A DNA stretch of 36,380 nt from Anaerolineae bacterium (lineage in GTDB: Bacteria > Chloroflexota > Anaerolineae > Aggregatilineales > Phototrophicaceae): NCBI GenBank assembly GCA_022825675.1, contig JAJDWK010000025.1:1-36380 (forward strand), given 5' to 3'. Both the position numbers and the translations under genes were made by a program. Positions 23,437 through 31,124 of the stretch are shown piece by piece. Below the pieces are notes generated by a model. It was given only the letters and a program-made list of their open reading frames with translations, did not search any database and was not told where the DNA came from. Within the stretch, counting starts at the first letter, position 1. Each line of letters begins with the position of its first letter.

Positions 23437-23472
23437 GCTTGCCCTCCCCGTTTTCACGCGAGGAGGGCAAGC
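23437..23472. other. hairpin between binding-protein and permease genes
   Basis: Perfect 11-bp arms GCTTGCCCTCC (23437-23447) and GGAGGGCAAGC (23462-23472) flank a 14-nt loop, just after the binding-protein stop (23492). There is no T-tract. Such hairpins between malE and malF homologues stabilise upstream mRNA and keep binding protein above permease; the same role is inferred here. Confidence 0.7.
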
Positions 23473-23491
23473 GCATGATGCTCGTAAGCGG

Positions 23492-24778
23492 TTATTGCCC
23501 CAGCAGGTCCGCCAGGTCCAGTTCGAGCAGTTCGAGCGCTACCTCAGCATCTTCTTCACCCGTGAGAATGGAATGCACGGCGTTGAAGTAGAGGGTAGAG
23601 ACAGCGTTGTATTTGTCCTTCGAGAAGTTCGAGGGACGGGCGGTGGTAACATCGGCGAGGTCGGGACGGATGAAGGGCATCGCTTCGATGAGGTCGGGGT
23701 CGCTGTACAGCTCAACCGCGCCCGGCGGGTTGGAGGTGAAGACGGCGAAGTCCTTCTGGTTCTCGACATTCGTCAGGAAGATGGCGAAAGCCGCGGCGGC
23801 TTCCGGATGCTCCGAATATTTGGAGACGCCGATATGCCAGCCGCCCAGGGTGGAAGCGCCCATGCCAGAATCGCCCGCCGGCAGCGGCGCGACATCAAAA
23901 CCGGGGATGTCGTCGCTGGCTTGGCTGCGGGAATAGGCGTAGGGCCAGTTGCGCATGAAAGCGGCGTTGCCCGAGTGCCATACAGCGCGCGAATCTTCTT
24001 CTTGGTAGCCGACAACGCCTGGCGGGCTAATCGTGCCGACCCAGCCAGCCGCCTGCTCATAAATCTCAACGGCGGCATCGCTGAGGGCGCTGATGGTGCC
24101 ATCGCTCTGCAAGAAGTTCTCGCCCGTTGCCGAAACATGCCATTCCAGCGCGTCGCAGGTCAAGCCTTCGTAGGCATTGCCCTGCCAGACGAAGCCCCAG
24201 AATTCGTCATTGCCCTCTGCCCGTTCGCCTTCCTGGATGGCAGCCGCCATCGCTTCCAGCTCGTCCCAGGTGGCGGGCGGTCCTTCATAGCCGTATTTCT
24301 CGATCAAATCGGTGCGGTAGTAGAGCATGCCAAAGCCGATGCGCAGCGGCAGCGCGACCAGGCGGCCGTCAATCGTGTTATTGTCGATGAGCGCGGGCAT
24401 TTGCGCGTCGATATGCGCTTGCGGCGCGATGCCGCTGAGGTCAATCAGATGCTCCGCCAGCTGGCCGGGCCAAATGACATCAACGCGGATGACATCGAGG
24501 TCGCTGCTTTCCGCCTCAAATGCCGTCAGGTAAAAGGCGATGAGGTCGGTAACATTGGCGGCGCCGTCATTGCGCTCGACGGTGATATTCGGGCAGACTT
24601 CGTTAAAGCGGGCGATAACGCGGTCTTCGGCTTCCGGGTAGTTGCCAACGGGGTCGCCGAAGAATTTGATGGTAACTTCTTCGTCGGTGCCGCAATCAAA
24701 TTCATGGCCATCCGCCAGCGCCAAGCCTGCCGGGAGGGCAAGCGCGAGCGCAAGAATCAGGAGTATTAACTTCCGCAT
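23492..24778 (-). CDS. extracellular solute-binding protein, family 1 (sugar ABC transporter)
   Basis: The 428-residue protein has a signal peptide (MRKLILLILALALALPAGLA, cleavage near LADG) and the periplasmic-binding type II layout: VTIKFFGDPVGNYPEAEDRVIARFNEVCPNITV, DVIRVDVIWPGQLAEHLIDL, PLRIGFGMLYYRTDLIEKYG, WDELEAMAAAIQE and AFMRNWPYAYS. The closest general type is the trehalose/maltose-binding group. AGGA lies 7 nt before ATG 24778, and frames extending to 24997 are rejected. First gene of the leftward three-gene transporter. The substrate is not defined; galK nearby hints at galactosides. Confidence 0.93.
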   Translation of the reverse strand: MRKLILLILALALALPAGLALADGHEFDCGTDEEVTIKFFGDPVGNYPEAEDRVIARFNEVCPNITVERNDGAANVTDLIAFYLTAFEAESSDLDVIRVDVIWPGQLAEHLIDLSGIAPQAHIDAQMPALIDNNTIDGRLVALPLRIGFGMLYYRTDLIEKYGYEGPPATWDELEAMAAAIQEGERAEGNDEFWGFVWQGNAYEGLTCDALEWHVSATGENFLQSDGTISALSDAAVEIYEQAAGWVGTISPPGVVGYQEEDSRAVWHSGNAAFMRNWPYAYSRSQASDDIPGFDVAPLPAGDSGMGASTLGGWHIGVSKYSEHPEAAAAFAIFLTNVENQKDFAVFTSNPPGAVELYSDPDLIEAMPFIRPDLADVTTARPSNFSKDKYNAVSTLYFNAVHSILTGEEDAEVALELLELDLADLLGQ

Positions 24779-24940
24779 GACTGTTCCTTTCTGTTGCCGG
24801 TTTGGTTTTGGCTTTCGGTTTGGGCTGCGCCAGCGCAGCTTGCAACTATAATAGCATATCAGTTTCACAATGCGCAAATGCTGTCGAAAGTCGGGAGTGG
24901 CGAGTATCGCTGACTCACAAATCCTGCCAAAGCAAAGCCA

Positions 24941-24981
24941 AAAATCTCTGTGCTTTCTGTGTGCTCTGTGATGAAAAAACC
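24941..24981 (+). repeat. dispersed repeat copy before the glycosyltransferase-like gene
   Basis: aaaatctctgtgctttctgt then gtgctctgtgatgaaaa is a diverged copy of the tgtgcctctgtggtgaa family. The rest of the spacer 24779-25007 holds AT-rich sequence (tataatagcatat near 24847) suited to a leftward promoter, but no convincing -35. Confidence 0.45.
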
Positions 24982-25007
24982 TGTGTACTGCTCGCAAAGA
25001 GACCTCT

Positions 25008-26912
25008 ATGCGCGTTAACCGTTACTTAAGCATAGCGCGCCCGGCGCGGGCGGCGGTTGCCGGCGCGCTCTGCCTGCTCCTGCTGCGGCTTGTATTCTTC
25101 GCCGTGTCGCAGCCAGACGCCCCGCCCGCCATCAGCGACCGCCCCGAAGGCTTGAGCATCGAATTCAGCGTTGACCAGCGGGCGCTGCTTTTCCTGGAAA
25201 GCTGCGTCAGCGGGCGCTGGGCTGTCAGCGGGGCGGCGGCGGGCATCCGCTTCAACGGCGGCAGCTGGGACGCGGCACCCGCTGGCGACTATCGCCTTTG
25301 CAATCGCAGTTCGCTTTCGCCCACTTTAGAAGTGCGCCTGCCCTCAACCGCTATCGCCCGCTATCAGCTTGAGGTGCCGGTGCTCTTCGGCGATGGCTTT
25401 CATGTCGCGGTCGCGCTGCTGCTTGTCGGCTGCGCGCTTTATGCCGCGGGGCTGCCGCGCTGGCCGCAGCGGCGGCTGCTTTTGCTGATAGGCGGCGCGC
25501 ATGGCGGGCTGGCGCTGCTCTATAGCTTGAGCACCGAGCTCAGCATATTTCAATTCGCGCGCTGGGGGCAGTCTTTTCACAACTTGCCGATGGCGGATTT
25601 GCGCCACAATCTGCTGGAAACCTTCCTGCATTTGCACAGCCAGCCGCCGCTTTTTTCCGCCTATGGCATCGCGCTGAACACAATCTTCGGCGAAAGCTAT
25701 GAGGGAGTTTCGTATGTGCTGCATGTTGCCCTCGGCATCGCGATGTGCTGCATGGCTTATGTCATGCTCTGGCAATTGCTGGGCAGCCGCAGCGCGGCAT
25801 TTTGTACGGCGATGCTGCTGGCGCTGCATCCCGCGCTTTTTTTGTACGAAGCCTTCGCGCATTATACATTGCTGGCGGCTTTCTGGGCGCTGGCGGCGGG
25901 CTTCTGCCTGCTGCTCTATCAACAGCGGGGGCGGAACCGCTATCTCGCCCTGTTTGCGCTCTGCGTGACGCTGCTTATTTTGACGCGCAGCGTCTATCAC
26001 ATCGCGCTTTTGCTGCCCGCCCTGCTGCTGATAAGCCTGCTCGCCCGGCGCAAGCGGCGGCTGCTGCTGCTCAGCTGCATTTTGATGTCGCTGTTAGCAT
26101 TTGGCTGGTACGGCAAGAACCTGCTGCTCTATGGCTCCTTTTCCACCAGCACTTGGCTGGGCATGAGCCTGTGGCGCATCGCCCGCGCCGATTACAACGC
26201 CGAGGAATTGGTAGCGCTCTATCACGCTGATGTGCTCAACAGCCGCCCGGTGATTTGGTCGACTACCTTCCTCCGTCCGTCGGAATATGGCTTGGACCCG
26301 GGCGCGGCGAGCGATATCGTCATCCTGTCGGGCGACAATGCCAACAACCTGGCGTATATTGACCTGAACCTGCCCTACCGCGACAATGCCCTGCGCTTGC
26401 TGCGGCATGACCTCGGGCGCTACCTGCGCGGCGCGCTGCGCGCCTTCAGCCGTTATGCCTGCCCCTCAGCAACATGGGAGAATCTGCAAAAGAATGTCGA
26501 CGCCATGCCCGCCAGCCACCACGCGCTCAGCAATCACTTCTTCCACATGCAGGACGCAGCCCAGCAACTGGGGCGCGCCCTGGGCTTTGCCCGCGATGGC
26601 ATCGGCGCTTGCTCCAATCTTTTCTTTCTCATCCCGCTGCTATCGCTGGCATTGCCGCTTTATGCGCTGGCGCGATGCCGCGCCCGCTGGGCCTGCTGGC
26701 GCGACCTGCTGTGGCGGGAGGCGCTGCTGGTTTATTTGTGGGCTGCGGTCGCGTATACGGCGCTGGCGACCAGCCTGCTGGAAATTGGCGATAACGCCCG
26801 CTTCAAATTCATGAGCGAATTCCCGCTGTGGATTCTCATCGCTGTGCTTGGCTATCGGCTGTGGCGGCGGCTGCTGGCTGCTACTTCTGTTCGAGCCTTT
26901 CTAGCCGTTTGA
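25008..26912 (+). CDS. polytopic membrane protein, PMT/ArnT-like glycosyltransferase fold
   Basis: The 634-residue protein has an N-terminal membrane helix, an extracytoplasmic segment (~35-125), then about ten helices. FARWGQSFHNLPMADLRHNLLETFLHLHSQPPLFSAYGIALNTIFGESY resembles the first extracytoplasmic loop of GT-C transferases, where a metal/substrate-binding acid follows the first helix; paired helices (HPALFLYEAFAHYTLLAAFWALAAGFCLLLY) resemble ArnT/PMT proteins. It probably moves sugar or another group from a lipid carrier. No strong ribosome binding site is seen at ATG 25008. The last 32 bp overlap the convergent small gene. Confidence 0.7.
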   Translation: MRVNRYLSIARPARAAVAGALCLLLLRLVFFAVSQPDAPPAISDRPEGLSIEFSVDQRALLFLESCVSGRWAVSGAAAGIRFNGGSWDAAPAGDYRLCNRSSLSPTLEVRLPSTAIARYQLEVPVLFGDGFHVAVALLLVGCALYAAGLPRWPQRRLLLLIGGAHGGLALLYSLSTELSIFQFARWGQSFHNLPMADLRHNLLETFLHLHSQPPLFSAYGIALNTIFGESYEGVSYVLHVALGIAMCCMAYVMLWQLLGSRSAAFCTAMLLALHPALFLYEAFAHYTLLAAFWALAAGFCLLLYQQRGRNRYLALFALCVTLLILTRSVYHIALLLPALLLISLLARRKRRLLLLSCILMSLLAFGWYGKNLLLYGSFSTSTWLGMSLWRIARADYNAEELVALYHADVLNSRPVIWSTTFLRPSEYGLDPGAASDIVILSGDNANNLAYIDLNLPYRDNALRLLRHDLGRYLRGALRAFSRYACPSATWENLQKNVDAMPASHHALSNHFFHMQDAAQQLGRALGFARDGIGACSNLFFLIPLLSLALPLYALARCRARWACWRDLLWREALLVYLWAAVAYTALATSLLEIGDNARFKFMSEFPLWILIAVLGYRLWRRLLAATSVRAFLAV

Positions 26913-27087
26913 TGATCTCTTTATGGGCGGTTGCGGAAGCCTCAAGAACTTGCGCGAGTTCGGCTAGGATGTGCAGCTGACCATCACGGAGTTTCTTGAA
27001 TTCTTTTTGATTTGCGGTGTTGTGCGCCTCAATCTGTTCGTCAATATAACGATGCACTTCCCGTTTCCAATCTTCTGAGGGTTGCAT
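26881..27087 (-). CDS. small coiled-coil protein
   Basis: The 68-residue protein starts at ATG 27087 (MQPSEDWKREVHRYIDEQIE) with AAAGGGA upstream. It is almost wholly charged helix (ANQKEFKKLRDGQLHILAELAQVLEASATAHKEIIKRLERLEQK) with heptad-like hydrophobics, so it probably forms a coiled coil. It has no signal peptide or Cys. Its codons are AT-richer than the neighbours. Its 3' end overlaps the convergent membrane-protein gene by 32 bp. Function unknown. Confidence 0.7.
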   Translation of the reverse strand: MQPSEDWKREVHRYIDEQIEAHNTANQKEFKKLRDGQLHILAELAQVLEASATAHKEIIKRLERLEQK

Positions 27088-27226
27088 GCGTTGTCCCTTT
27101 CTTGTAGCCAGAATATTGTCAATTCCACCAATACATCGCAACCCATTTATACCCGAATGTCAATATGTATGCAATAGAAAGGGGACAAAATAGGATACCC
27201 TTACCGTTTGAGATATGCCGCCGGCG

Positions 27227-27255
27227 TTGACATCCGCGCCCATAGCGGTTAGTCT
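27227..27255 (+). promoter_or_regulatory. promoter of the cysteine leader/cysteine synthase unit
   Basis: Perfect TTGACA (27227-27232), a 17-bp spacer and a weaker -10, TAGTCT (27250-27255). Transcription should start near 27262, about 24 nt before the leader-peptide ATG. Confidence 0.55.
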
Positions 27256-27285
27256 TCTGCAAGATATTCTTTAGAAAGCATCACC

Positions 27286-27342
27286 ATGAGCTACCACTTC
27301 TGTTGTTGCTGTTGTCGCCGCGAGACGGGAGCCGCCGCCTAA
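27286..27342 (+). CDS. polycysteine leader peptide (18 aa)
   Basis: The ORF ATG 27286 to TAA 27340-27342 encodes MSYHFCCCCCRRETGAAA. Codons 6-10 (27301-27315) are five consecutive Cys codons (TGT TGT TGC TGT TGT). It lies between a good promoter and the cysteine synthase gene 139 bp downstream, with a terminator-like structure in between. Polycysteine leader ORFs that stall when cysteinyl-tRNA is scarce control cysteine genes in mycobacteria. By analogy this peptide senses cysteine supply. The ribosome binding site is weak (AGAAAG). Function rests on composition and position. Confidence 0.75.
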   Translation: MSYHFCCCCCRRETGAAA

Positions 27343-27377
27343 GACAGCAGCTGACAGCATTCACGCATTGGAAGCGC

Positions 27378-27458
27378 AAAGTCAACTGGCACAGCGCGCG
27401 CGGCACCGGCGACGGGCAGCCCGCGGGCGCGATTGGGCGAGTTGGCTTTTTTCTTTAG
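27378..27458 (+). promoter_or_regulatory. probable attenuator/terminator of cysteine synthase
   Basis: AAAGTCAACTGGC (27378-27390) can pair with GCGAGTTGGCTTT (27437-27449), with one mismatch and one G-U pair. The enclosed GC-rich segment (27395-27433) forms its own imperfect stem. A T-rich run (TTTTTTCTTT, 27447-27456) follows at once, as in an intrinsic terminator. A repeated CAGCCCGCGG (27417-27426 and 27460-27469) offers alternative pairing near the synthase ribosome binding site. The antiterminator fold is not resolved by eye. Confidence 0.55.
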
Positions 27459-27481
27459 CCAGCCCGCGGAATGAGGAGCCG

Positions 27482-28447
27482 ATGGCAATCGCCGTGAAAC
27501 AGCAAATCGAAGAGGCTGCGGACGCCGGCGACCGCTCGCTGGATATCGAGCGGCAGATTGGCAATACCCCGCTGCTGAGCTTCCGCCGCGTTACCCGGCA
27601 TTTGCCGCCCGCCGTGCGCGTGCTCGCCAAGGCGGAGTGGCAGAACCCCGGCGGCAGCGTCAAAGACCGCGCCGCCTATTTCATCATCCGCCAGGCGGAA
27701 GCCGAAGGGCGCTTACAGCCCGGCGTTACCATCATGGACAGCACCAGCGGCAATACCGGCATCGCCTATGCCATGATTGGCGCCGCCAAGGGCTACCCCG
27801 TCAAGCTCTTCCTGCCAGAAAATGTCAGCCCCGAGCGCATCGCCATCCTGCGCGCTTATGATGCCGAGCTGGTTTTCACCGACCCGCTGGAAGGCTCGGA
27901 CGGGGCGCTGCAATGCGCGCGCGCGCTCGCCGCGAAAGCGCCGCGGCGGGTCTTCTACGCCGATCAATACAACAATCCCGCCAATGCCCGCGCGCATTTT
28001 GAAGGCACCGGGCTGGAGATTTGGCGCGACACCGCCGGCGCGGTGACGCATTTTGTCGCCGGATTAGGCACATCGGGCACAGTCATGGGCGCGGGACGGC
28101 GGCTGAAAGCGCTGAACCCGGCGATGCAAATTGTATCGGTCGAGCCGGATTCGCCCCTGCATGGCTTGGAAGGGCTGAAGCACATGGCGAGCGCCATAAA
28201 GCCCGGCATCTACGCGGGCGATTTCGCCGATAGCGCGCTCTTCGTGCGCACCGAAGCGGCGCATGCGATGGCGCGGCGGCTGGCGCGGGAAGAGGGTTAC
28301 CTGGTCGGCATCAGCGCGGCGGCGGCGATGGTCGGCGCTCTGCGCGTGGCGGAGCAGCTCGCCGAGCGCGAAGAGCCGGGCACGGTCGTCACCCTCTTCC
28401 CCGATAACGCCTACAAATATCTCAGCGAAGCGTTCTGGCGGGCTTAG
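27482..28447 (+). CDS. cysteine synthase family protein (PLP-dependent)
   Basis: The 321-residue protein makes cysteine from an activated serine (O-acetyl- or O-phosphoserine) and sulfide. It shows IGNTPLL, the PLP lysine Lys61 in NPGGSVKDRAA, the substrate loop STSGNTGIAYAMIGAAKGY, the phosphate-binding glycine loop GLGTSGTVMGAGRRLK and the C-terminal PDNAYKYLSE. CysK and CysM types are not separable here. The start at 27482 follows GAGGAG; the longer frame from 27368 would run through the attenuator and is rejected. The polycysteine leader upstream supports the assignment. The stop overlaps the convergent cupin stop by 3 bp. Confidence 0.94.
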   Translation: MAIAVKQQIEEAADAGDRSLDIERQIGNTPLLSFRRVTRHLPPAVRVLAKAEWQNPGGSVKDRAAYFIIRQAEAEGRLQPGVTIMDSTSGNTGIAYAMIGAAKGYPVKLFLPENVSPERIAILRAYDAELVFTDPLEGSDGALQCARALAAKAPRRVFYADQYNNPANARAHFEGTGLEIWRDTAGAVTHFVAGLGTSGTVMGAGRRLKALNPAMQIVSVEPDSPLHGLEGLKHMASAIKPGIYAGDFADSALFVRTEAAHAMARRLAREEGYLVGISAAAAMVGALRVAEQLAEREEPGTVVTLFPDNAYKYLSEAFWRA

Positions 28448-28875
28448 GCGCTGCCGCCGCGGTCATAGTTGATGATCTTGTCCCATTCGTCAGCGGTGGA
28501 GCGCGCCACAAATGCCACCACCGGCGCGCTGTCACTCAAGTTGAAGACCTCGTGCGGCACGCCGGGCTCGATAAAGATGAAATCGCCGGCGCTGTTATCC
28601 ACCACTTGTTTGCAGCCATCGCCATATTCGTGGCGCACCTCGCCCTCGAGGATATAGAGCATCACTTCAAAATCGACATGGATATGGGCATAGGCGACGC
28701 CGCCCGGCGGGATGGTGGCGACATTTATCGACAGCGCCTTGGCCTTGACATTCTTGCCCGAAAGCCCGGTTTTGTAGTGGATGCCGTTCCAATCGCGCTG
28801 TGCACCGCCGCCGCGCAAAACGCTGATGCCATCCTCGCCCTCGACCAGCGCCCGCAGGTCTTTGCTGTCGCTCAT
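28444..28875 (-). CDS. cupin-domain protein
   Basis: The 143-residue single-domain cupin has motif 1 PPGGVAYAHIHVDFEVMLYILEGEVRHEYG (~57-86) with two metal-binding His and a Glu, and motif 2 GDFIFIEPGVPHEVFNLS (~98-115) with the final His, so a bound metal ion is expected. This size and the VPHEVFN segment are common in small sugar-isomerase-like or dioxygenase-like cupins; the substrate is unknown. GGGAG lies 7 nt before ATG 28875. It converges with the cysteine synthase gene and diverges from mogA. Confidence 0.87.
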   Translation of the reverse strand: MSDSKDLRALVEGEDGISVLRGGGAQRDWNGIHYKTGLSGKNVKAKALSINVATIPPGGVAYAHIHVDFEVMLYILEGEVRHEYGDGCKQVVDNSAGDFIFIEPGVPHEVFNLSDSAPVVAFVARSTADEWDKIINYDRGGSA

Positions 28876-28949
28876 GCCGCTGCTCCCATTGTCTTTTCGC
28901 CGCGAGTATAGCTAAGATAGAGGGGGCTATCTAGGGGAAAGGCACAGGC

Positions 28950-29480
28950 ATGACAGCAAAAATCGGCATCTTGACCGTCTCTGACCGCGCCCACCGCGGC
29001 ATCTACCAAGACCGCGGCGGTCCCGCGATTCGCGACTATCTCGCCGAAGTGTTGACCAGCCCCTGGCAAGCGGTGCCGCTGGTCGTGCCCGATGAATTCG
29101 AGCAAATCACCGCGGCGCTGATATCTATGGTCGATGACAGCGGCTGCAGCCTGGTCATCACCACCGGCGGCACGGGTCCCGCCCGCCGCGACATCACGCC
29201 GGACGCCACCGAAGCCGTCTGCGAAAAGATGATGCCCGGCTTCGGCGAATTGATGCGCCAGGTATCGCTGAACTTCGTGCCGACCGCCATCCTTTCGCGG
29301 CAGACGGCGGGCATACGCGGCGCGGCGCTCATCGTCAATCTGCCGGGCAAACCCAGCGCCATCCGCGATTGCCTGGACGCGGTCATGCCCGCCATCCCCT
29401 ATTGCATCGACCTTGTCGAGGGCGCGTACCTGACAACTGACAAGAGCAAAGTCGCCGCTTTCCGCCCCAAAAGCCAATAA
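28950..29480 (+). CDS. molybdopterin adenylyltransferase (MogA/MoaB family)
   Basis: The 176-residue protein has KIGILTVSDRAHRGIYQDRGGPAI at the N-terminus and the family motif LVITTGGTGPARRDITPDAT (~70-89), the molybdopterin-binding loop with its catalytic Asp. It activates molybdopterin with AMP before molybdenum insertion. The C-terminal NLPGKPSAIRDCLDAVMPAIPYCIDLVEG matches MogA. AGGGGAAAGG lies 7 nt before ATG 28950. No other cofactor genes are adjacent. Confidence 0.92.
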   Translation: MTAKIGILTVSDRAHRGIYQDRGGPAIRDYLAEVLTSPWQAVPLVVPDEFEQITAALISMVDDSGCSLVITTGGTGPARRDITPDATEAVCEKMMPGFGELMRQVSLNFVPTAILSRQTAGIRGAALIVNLPGKPSAIRDCLDAVMPAIPYCIDLVEGAYLTTDKSKVAAFRPKSQ

Positions 29481-29859
29481 CGCCGCCGCAGTATGTACAA
29501 CTTGGCACTAAGAAATGTATGAGCGAAGAGGTAACAAGAATTTTTACCACCGAGTACACCGAGCCGCACCGAGAAAAGCATGAGGAATTCTCTTTAAGTC
29601 TTTTGTTCTGTGTTCTCAATTTTTCTCAGTAAGCGCAAGTAAGTCATGCGAAAATTGGTGGCAAACCCTTACGGCATCCCATTGGCAGGGGCGTTTCGCT
29701 GAAACACCCTGGCGTTTGTCATGGAAAAACGGTCGTCTCGGCGAGATGCCCCTACAAGCGGCTTCATGGGCGAGAATTTGTTTTCTTTTGGTTTTCTCAG
29801 TGTACCTCGGTGTACTCGGTGGTTACATTTTCCTGTTGAATCTTTGCCGTTGCCCTGCG
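29481..29859. repeat. gene-free spacer of dispersed repeats
   Basis: It holds ttttaccaccgagtacacc (29544-29566) and its reverse form (29803-29829), the motif tctcagtaagcgcaagtaag (29625-29654; also 31231 and 35945), and two hairpins of the extragenic family in opposite orientations (29688-29710, GGGCGTTTC/GAAACACCC; 29728-29756, reversed TAGGGGCATCTCG/CGAGACG). The paired caccgagtacaccgag copies facing each other could form a large inverted structure. No gene is supported. Confidence 0.6.
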
Positions 29860-30489
29860 TCAGCCGCGCCCGCTGACGATGCGCGCGCCAGTGGCGTCCA
29901 GGAAGTCGACGCGGCTGGCATTGGCACCGTATCTGCCCGGCAGCGATACATAAGCGCCGCCTATCGGCTGGGCATAGCTGATATCGCCGCCAACCCAGTT
30001 GATTTTCACCAGCGCCGCCTGCCCGCTCAAACCATAGGCGAGGGAATAGCCGCCGAATTGCCCGCTGCGGCTGAAGCGGGCGCTGGCAGCGAAGCGGCTG
30101 CAATGCCAGTGCGCGCCGCGCGGCTTCCAGCCGCCGAAGGCATCGCGGATTTTTTCGCTGAATGCCAGCCCGACGCAGTCCTCGCCGCTGTCATTTTGCC
30201 AGCGCAGCGCATAGAGCAAGCCCCAGGGATGGCGCAGGAAGTGGCGCTGGACGATTGTAAACTCGCCGCGGGGCGGCGGCAGAATGCCATTTTCGAAGAC
30301 GCCAAAGTCAAGCGCCCGCTCGAGGGCGGCGCGCGGGCTGGCGCTGCGGCCATCAAACATGCGCGCCGCTTCGATGAAAGCGCGCACACCCACATAGGGC
30401 GCGCTCAGCATTGCGGCGAGCAAAAGCGCGGCGACGAGAATACCGCGCAGCAGCCTTTTCAAGCGGTGGGAAAAGCGGGTGATGCGCAT
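29860..30489 (-). CDS. membrane-anchored protein of unknown function (second of a related pair)
   Basis: The 209-residue protein starts at ATG 30489, overlapping the upstream stop by 1 bp (TGATG). A basic N-terminus and one hydrophobic helix (~16-34, GILVAALLLAAMLSAPYVGV) anchor it, with an external domain of about 170 residues containing two Cys (EDCVGLAF, WHCSRF). It resembles the upstream gene product: DSGEDCVGLAF versus GSRHCLSLVGLA, and a similar ending VDFLDATGARIV versus VAFYDADGGLLA. Probably a tandem duplication. No family recognised. Confidence 0.7.
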   Translation of the reverse strand: MRITRFSHRLKRLLRGILVAALLLAAMLSAPYVGVRAFIEAARMFDGRSASPRAALERALDFGVFENGILPPPRGEFTIVQRHFLRHPWGLLYALRWQNDSGEDCVGLAFSEKIRDAFGGWKPRGAHWHCSRFAASARFSRSGQFGGYSLAYGLSGQAALVKINWVGGDISYAQPIGGAYVSLPGRYGANASRVDFLDATGARIVSGRG

Positions 30490-31124
30490 CAATCTTGCCT
30501 CCGGGAAGGGAACGCGGCACTTTCGGGGATTTGGGCGAGCAAGCCGCCGTCAGCGTCGTAAAAGGCGACTGACGCGATCGCCCGCGATTTTTGCAGTCTA
30601 TACGCCAGGAAGACGCCATTTTCGGCAGCAACCGCGCTGACAGCGCCATCCTGCCAAGTTACACTCACGCCCGTTGCCGCCCCGCTGTAGCCAAAAACGG
30701 CGCTGACAGGCGCTTCTTCCGGGCGCGACCACCAGAATTGCGCGATGGAATACGCGGGGTATTCGGCGCGGATGACGCAGGCGGTCTTGCGCTCCATGCC
30801 GAGGTAGCGGCGCGCATAGCCCGGCGCATCCGCCAAGCCGACAAGGCTGAGGCAATGGCGGCTGCCGGGCTCGCTCCAGCCGGCGAGATAGAGCGTGACC
30901 GGCGCTTGGGCGATGGCGCGCGCGCTCAAGAGGGCGGCTGCCGGCGCGTTCGCGGTGAAAGCGCCTATCAGCCGCCCTTCTGCTGGCAGCGGCGCGTCTT
31001 CATAGTGCATGATGCCCGCGAATAAAGACAGCGCCAGCAAGGGCATGCAGAGCGGCACCACGATAAGGGCGATGCCGATGCGGGCAAAGCGCGGCTTATG
31101 CTCCCGCGCCAGTTTGCGTTTCAT
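30489..31124 (-). CDS. membrane-anchored protein of unknown function (first of a related pair)
   Basis: The 211-residue protein starts at ATG 31124 (MKRKLAREHKPRF), with a membrane helix at ~16-38 (IGIALIVVPLCMPLLALSLFAGIM) and an external domain with two Cys (SRHCLSL, KTACVIRAEYPAY). Predicted beta-rich; the last 40 residues (VFLAYRLQKSRAIASVAFYDADGGLLAQIPES) parallel the downstream protein. First gene of a two-gene unit. Function unknown; the matching Cys positions in both proteins suggest a conserved disulfide. Confidence 0.72.
   Translation of the reverse strand: MKRKLAREHKPRFARIGIALIVVPLCMPLLALSLFAGIMHYEDAPLPAEGRLIGAFTANAPAAALLSARAIAQAPVTLYLAGWSEPGSRHCLSLVGLADAPGYARRYLGMERKTACVIRAEYPAYSIAQFWWSRPEEAPVSAVFGYSGAATGVSVTWQDGAVSAVAAENGVFLAYRLQKSRAIASVAFYDADGGLLAQIPESAAFPSRRQD

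Noticed and set aside
22916..24769. 617-codon plus-strand open frame opposite the sugar ABC genes
   Set aside because: Low-complexity mirror of the permease and binding-protein genes, which have signal peptide, EAA loop and operon structure on the minus strand.
27286..27342. Polycysteine ORF as a metallothionein or toxin
   Set aside because: Too short, Cys contiguous instead of spaced as in metal-binding proteins, and its position between a promoter and cysteine synthase fits a leader peptide far better.
27368..27481. N-terminal extension of cysteine synthase
   Set aside because: The extra 38 residues are Arg-rich, lie across the attenuator stem and T-tract, and the ATG at 27482 has GAGGAG in front.
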